DNA from: JBDTSW01 sp963782605
GTDB lineage: Bacteria > Actinomycetota > Thermoleophilia > Solirubrobacterales > 70-9
Length of the DNA: 64,000 nt
Reading direction: 5' to 3'
NCBI GenBank assembly: GCA_963782605.1
Contig: CAWAKK010000008.1
Span: 12,895 to 76,894, forward strand
Shown here: piece after piece, positions 60,364 to 64,000 of the stretch
How the letters are laid out: each line of letters begins with the position of its first letter
How positions within the stretch are numbered: the stretch's first letter is position 1
Made by a program: the position numbers and the translations under genes
The notes under the pieces: model-generated
Database searches by the model: none
Seen by the model: only the letters and a program-made list of their open reading frames with translations
Told to the model about the DNA's origin: nothing

Positions 60364-61476
60364 TCACCGAATGCCGAACTCGTCATTGGCGAAGCGGCTC
60401 AGGTCGTTCGTGAACCCGATCACGAAGATGACGAGGATCAGCATGAAGCCGACGACGCTCGCCTGCTCCATGGTGCGCAACGAGGCCCGCTTGCCACGGA
60501 TCTTCTCGAGCACGCTCCAGAAGACATGCCCGCCGTCGAGCGGCAGGATCGGGAGGAGGTTGATCAAGGCCAGCGAGAGGGAGACGAGCGCGATCACGCG
60601 CAGGGCGACCTCTGCGTCGAACTGAATCGCCTGACGAGTCGTCTCGACGGCGCCGACGATGCTGCCGAGCTTCTCTCGCTCCTCGGCCTTGAAGAGCTGG
60701 GCGAACGTGCTCGCGGTCTCGGAGGTCACGAGCCACATCTGATCGAGCGAGATCTCCGCGGCCTTCGGAACCGAGGGGCTGAGGGGCTCGTATTCGGCGC
60801 CCTCGAACGCGAACCCGAGCCGCGATCGCTCCACTTCCTCGTCGTAGTAGGGGCGCAGGGTGAGCTCGACGGTCTCCCCGTCACGTTCGACCACAACCTG
60901 CGCCGGCGTGGTCGCGCGACAGCCGTCGGTCGGGGCGCCGCGGCACTCGTGCGTGTTCACTTCGTCCGCGAAGGCCGTCGCCTGCTCGGTGGGATCCAGG
61001 CCCGCAGCGGTAGCGCCGTCGACCGAGACGATGCGATCGCCCTGCTCCAGCTCGCCATCGGCTGGGGAGCCCTCCTCGATCGGGCCGACAGCGATGCCGG
61101 TGGCCTCCTCGATCCCGAAGGCGGTCCCGAACAGGATCAGGAAGGCCACCACGATGTTCACGAACGGGCCCGCCAGGATCACGAAGCACCGCTTCCACAC
61201 GGGCTGCGCGTAATAGGCGCGCGGGGCGATCTCCGGAGGCAGCTCCTCCTCCGGGTTCATCCCCGTGATCTTGGCGTAGCCGCCCAAGGGGATCGAGCCG
61301 ACGCCGTACTCGGTCTCGCCCCTCTGCGTCTTCCAGATCGGCCTGCCGAAGAAGAGGTAGAGCTTCTCGACGCGCATGCCGACGGCGCGCGCGGCGAAGA
61401 AGTGGCCCAGCTCGTGCAGGACGACCAGGACCATGATCCCGACGATCGCAAGCGCGATCGCAAGGGCGGTCTCCAT
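60364..61476 (-). CDS. rseP: Site-2 membrane protease RseP/Rip1-type
   Basis: 370 aa M50 zinc metalloprotease. HELGH (H21-E22, H25) in TM1, FVNIVVAFLILFG, a PDZ domain in the middle (EEGSPADGELEQGDRIVSVDG), and NLLPILPLDGGH in the third conserved TM. It cleaves membrane-embedded substrates such as anti-sigma factors after a first cut. The stop/start overlap with dxr is one base and dxr-rseP-ispG is the classical order, here split by three genes. The HTH-TM protein is a speculative substrate. Confidence 0.94.
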   Translation of the reverse strand: METALAIALAIVGIMVLVVLHELGHFFAARAVGMRVEKLYLFFGRPIWKTQRGETEYGVGSIPLGGYAKITGMNPEEELPPEIAPRAYYAQPVWKRCFVILAGPFVNIVVAFLILFGTAFGIEEATGIAVGPIEEGSPADGELEQGDRIVSVDGATAAGLDPTEQATAFADEVNTHECRGAPTDGCRATTPAQVVVERDGETVELTLRPYYDEEVERSRLGFAFEGAEYEPLSPSVPKAAEISLDQMWLVTSETASTFAQLFKAEEREKLGSIVGAVETTRQAIQFDAEVALRVIALVSLSLALINLLPILPLDGGHVFWSVLEKIRGKRASLRTMEQASVVGFMLILVIFVIGFTNDLSRFANDEFGIR

Positions 61477-62648
61477 CAGCCGGCCCCCAGACCGACGCTC
61501 GTGCCGATCCGGTCGGCCACGAGGGCGGCGTGCTCGCGCGCCTCGGAGTCGGCGGCGAAGAGGTCATCGAAGTGCGCCGGGGTCTCGGCTGGAAGCGCCT
61601 CGAGCGTGTCGGCGGCCACCTCGGCGATGCCCGTGAATGGGAGCCGGCCTTCGAGGAAGGCCTGAACGGCGACCTCGTCGGCGGCGTTGAGCACGCACGG
61701 CGCCGTCCCGCCGGCGATGCCCGCTTCCCGGGCGAGCCGCAGGCACGCGAAGAGGCCCGTATCGGGCGCCTCGAACGTCAACTCGCCGACTGTTGCGAGG
61801 TCGAGCTTCGGCGCATCAACGTCGGCGCGCTCGGGCCAATGCAGGGCATAGGAGATCGGCACGCGCATGTCAGGGTGTCCCAGGTGCGCGAGGGAAGCGC
61901 CGTCGTTCAGCTTTACGAGGGCGTGCACGATCGACTGCGGATGGACAACCACCTCGATCGCCTCGTAGGGGAAGCCGAAGAGATGGTGCGCCTCGATCAG
62001 CTCGAACCCCTTGTTCATGAGAGTCGCCGAGTCCACGGTGATCCTCCCCCCCATCTCCCAGGTGGGATGCGCCAGGGCCTCCTCAGGCGTCACGCCGGCG
62101 AGGTCATCCCGGCCCCGGAACGGCCCTCCCGAGGCGGTGAGGACGAGCCGGTCGACCGTCCCAGGCGCTTCGCCGTGCAGGAGCTGATGGAGCGCGGAGT
62201 GCTCCGAGTCGACGGGCACGAGTCGCGCGCCGCTGGCCTCGGCGAGCGCCATGACGAGCTCGCCGCCCACGATCAGGCTCTCCTTGTTGGCCAGGGCGAG
62301 GTCAAGTCCCCCGGTCAGGGCGACGATCGTGGGGCCAAGGCCCGCGAAGCCGACGATCGCGTTCAACACCACGTCCGGCTCGCTTGCGCCGACGAGCTCA
62401 CGGACCCCGGCGTCGCCAACGAGCACGCGGACTTCCGAGCCCAATTGCTTCGAGGCCGCCTTCCCCGCTTCTGGCTCGGCGATGGCGATCTGCCCGACTC
62501 CGTGATCGCGTGCCTGCACGCACAGGCGCTCCCAGCGATGGCCGGCGGAGAGGCCGCACAACTCGAGCTCTTCGGAGGCGGCCACGACCTCGATCGCCTG
62601 CTCACCGATCGACCCGGTCGACCCCAAAATCAGGACCCGCTTGGGCAT
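61476..62648 (-). CDS. dxr: 1-deoxy-D-xylulose 5-phosphate reductoisomerase
   Basis: 390 aa. NADPH motif LGSTGSIGEQAIEVV, LANKESLIVGGELV, VDSEHSALHQLL, TASGGPFRG, GGRITVDSATLMNKGFE (metal and substrate site), VHPQSIVHALV and VLNAADEVAV are all present. Dxr makes MEP from DXP. It shares one base with rseP. It is divergent from the nfo gene (113-bp spacer). Confidence 0.96.
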   Translation of the reverse strand: MPKRVLILGSTGSIGEQAIEVVAASEELELCGLSAGHRWERLCVQARDHGVGQIAIAEPEAGKAASKQLGSEVRVLVGDAGVRELVGASEPDVVLNAIVGFAGLGPTIVALTGGLDLALANKESLIVGGELVMALAEASGARLVPVDSEHSALHQLLHGEAPGTVDRLVLTASGGPFRGRDDLAGVTPEEALAHPTWEMGGRITVDSATLMNKGFELIEAHHLFGFPYEAIEVVVHPQSIVHALVKLNDGASLAHLGHPDMRVPISYALHWPERADVDAPKLDLATVGELTFEAPDTGLFACLRLAREAGIAGGTAPCVLNAADEVAVQAFLEGRLPFTGIAEVAADTLEALPAETPAHFDDLFAADSEAREHAALVADRIGTSVGLGAG

Positions 62649-62760
62649 GCGCAGGAGTGTAGGGGCGGTCCTTAGCCCGGCCTAAGCCAGGCGAGCGGGT
62701 CGCAACGGCATCTCCTCCGCCCCGCACTCGAAGTCGCGGGCACCTCATATCCTGGCTCGA

Positions 62761-63543
62761 GTGGCGGCGAAGCTCAAGATCGGGGCCCACGTGAGCGGCT
62801 CGGACCCACTCGGGTCGGCCGCCGCGCTGGGGGTTGAGTGCGTCCAGATCTTCCTGGGTAAGCCGCAGGGATGGGAGAAGCCACCGGAGCGTGACGATGA
62901 GGCAGAGCTCGCTGCCTCGGACGTCGATCTCTATATCCACGCGCCGTACCTGATCAACGTCTGCTCTCCCAAGCCGAACATCCGCTACGGCTCGCGGAAG
63001 ATCCTCCAGCAGCACTGCGACGCGACGGCCGCGGTGGGCGCGAAGGCGCTGATCGTGCATCCAGGGCACGCGGAGGACGGAATCGCCGAGGGCGTTGGCC
63101 GCTGGACGCGCTCGCTCGAGATGCTCGAAACCGAGGTGCCCGTCTACCTCGAGAACACCGCCGGCGGTGAGAACGCGGTCGCCCGTCGGGCATCGGCCCT
63201 CGAGCAGCTCTGGGAGGCGGTCTCTGCGGCGAAGACCGAAGTCGAGGTGGGCTTCTGCTTCGACACCTGCCATGCCCACGCCGCCGGTGAGGACCTTGCG
63301 GACGTCGTCGAGCGCATGCGGGCGATCACCGGGCGCCTCGACCTCTGCCACGCAAACGATTCCCGCGACCCACCGGGAACGGGGGCGGACCGCCACACCA
63401 ACTTCGGCGAGGGCCAGATCGACCCCGACGCGCTGCGTCACATGATCCGAGCCTGCGAGGCGCCCGTGATCGTGGAAACGCCGGCCGCGGGCCACCCCGC
63501 GGACCTTGAGTTCGTGCGCGAGGCGCTGGCCGCGCCTCAGTAG
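62761..63543 (+). CDS. nfo: Endonuclease IV (AP endonuclease family 2)
   Basis: 260 aa TIM barrel. KIGAHVSGSDPLGSAAALGVECVQIFLG, DLYIHAPYLINVCSP, ALIVHPGHAE, YLENTAGG, VGFCFDTCHAHAAGEDL and FGEGQID are endonuclease IV metal-site motifs. It cuts 5' of abasic sites in base-excision repair. GTG start. It is embedded on the opposite strand between cdsA (7-nt 3' overlap) and dxr, interrupting the usual cdsA-dxr pair. Confidence 0.93.
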   Translation: MAAKLKIGAHVSGSDPLGSAAALGVECVQIFLGKPQGWEKPPERDDEAELAASDVDLYIHAPYLINVCSPKPNIRYGSRKILQQHCDATAAVGAKALIVHPGHAEDGIAEGVGRWTRSLEMLETEVPVYLENTAGGENAVARRASALEQLWEAVSAAKTEVEVGFCFDTCHAHAAGEDLADVVERMRAITGRLDLCHANDSRDPPGTGADRHTNFGEGQIDPDALRHMIRACEAPVIVETPAAGHPADLEFVREALAAPQ

Positions 63544-64000
63544 ACGAACGCGATCGAGAGGTAGTAGCCCGCCACCACGGTGAAGAGGACGGCGTCCAGG
63601 CGGTCGAGCAGGCCGCCGTGAGGGCCGAAGACGTTGCCGGAGTCCTTGACCCCGAGGTCGCGCTTTACGAGCGACTCGAAGAGGTCGCCGATCGGCGCCA
63701 GGATGGCGATGACCATCCCCATGAGGAGCGCGTCGAGGCCGGGGAGCCAGTCCTGGTAGAGGCCGGCGAACCAGAAGCCCATCGTGCCGCCGATGAAGCC
63801 GCCGACCATGCCCTCGAGCGTCTTGTTGGGCGAGAGGCCGGGCGCCAGGCGGTGGCGGCCGACCATGCGACCGACCGCGTACGCGGCGGTATCGGCCACG
63901 AAGGTCGCGACAACGGGGACACCTGCGCTCCAAAGGGTTTCTACGCATCTCATCGCCCGTTCTCGCGCCGCACCAGCGTCCGAGATGCCCGTCGATGTCA
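63537..64000 (-). CDS. cdsA: Phosphatidate cytidylyltransferase, 3' part
   Basis: Partial; the frame stays open to the right edge (about 154 codons visible) and the 5' part lies beyond the window. FVADTAAYAVGRMVGRHRLAPGLSPNKTLEG, FIGGTMGFW, LAPIGDLFESLVKRDLGVKDSGNVFGPHGGLLDRLDAVLF is the CdsA signature (S-x27-K-R-x3-K-D-x5-G-H-G-G-x2-D-R-x-D type). It makes CDP-diacylglycerol, the donor for the PgsA-like enzyme in this window. Confidence 0.93.
   Translation of the reverse strand, partial: TSTGISDAGAARERAMRCVETLWSAGVPVVATFVADTAAYAVGRMVGRHRLAPGLSPNKTLEGMVGGFIGGTMGFWFAGLYQDWLPGLDALLMGMVIAILAPIGDLFESLVKRDLGVKDSGNVFGPHGGLLDRLDAVLFTVVAGYYLSIAFVY

Noticed and set aside
59215..61665. 816-codon plus-strand frame opposite the acyl-CoA ligase and rseP
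   Set aside because: Shadow of two conserved minus-strand genes; composition is typical antisense.
1..64000. Prophage, transposon, CRISPR or defence island
   Set aside because: No integrase, transposase, phage structural gene, repeat-spacer array or toxin-antitoxin pair is visible; gene content is core metabolism and regulation.

Overview
The window is GC-rich chromosomal DNA (high GC at third codon positions, many GTG/TTG starts, genes packed with 4-nt stop/start overlaps) and reads as the core genome of a deep-branching actinobacterium. Class Thermoleophilia (Solirubrobacterales-like) is my inference. It rests on the ftsK-cinA-recA-recX-miaB-miaA-dapF-hflX order, the garA-MerR pair, an RsiG-like protein, a wax-ester-synthase/DGAT protein and the MurT/GatD pair. 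I see no prophage, insertion sequence, CRISPR array, rRNA or tRNA gene.

Region by region. 1-4.5 kb: the end of an amidase, dapA, RNase J and a secreted metalloprotease closed by a strong hairpin. 4.6-9.5 kb: a two-component system divergent from ftsK. 9.5-14.1 kb: a RodZ-like protein, cinA, thpR, recA (carrying a one-base frameshift) and recX. 14.1-24.8 kb: a structured leader and RNase Y without a membrane anchor, a membrane-anchored cytochrome c, miaB, miaA, a DapF homologue lacking both catalytic cysteines, dapL, a RidA protein, a secreted GH114-like protein, hflX and dut. 24.8-28.6 kb: a minus-strand operon for lipid II amidation (lipid kinase, murT, a frameshifted methyltransferase, gatD). 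28.6-38.7 kb: a cyclophilin lipoprotein, alpha/beta hydrolase, DUF3052 and PRC-barrel proteins, a tail-to-tail ATPase-type anti-sigma/sigma pair, YqgE, a thioredoxin-TPR protein, CcdA, a winged-helix protein and WS/DGAT. 38.7-42.9 kb: PII and Amt, both with atypical key residues, a K+ channel, a GNAT enzyme and a GH3 enzyme. 42.8-50.8 kb: a second secreted metalloprotease, nadE, soxR with a recognisable operator upstream of a DUF5519 gene, a thioesterase, an HTH-TM protein, an FAD oxidase and an SRPBCC protein. 50.8-64 kb: ftsR, garA, an RsiG-like c-di-GMP-type anti-sigma factor, pgsA-like, proS, ispG, a two-gene sugar or cell-surface module, an acyl-CoA ligase, rseP, dxr, nfo and the 3' part of cdsA.

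Shared themes are envelope building (dapA/dapL/dapF precursors, MurT/GatD amidation, isoprenoid supply by dxr and ispG, phospholipids by cdsA and pgsA, RseP) and stress or developmental control (sigma/anti-sigma, RsiG-like, SoxR, GarA/FtsR). The most unusual observations are the Ser/Ser DapF, the Glu/His Amt beside a Tyr51-less PII, the methyltransferase between murT and gatD, the RsiG-type motif, the SoxR operator in front of DUF5519, and single-base frameshifts in recA and the methyltransferase, which may be real or sequence errors.
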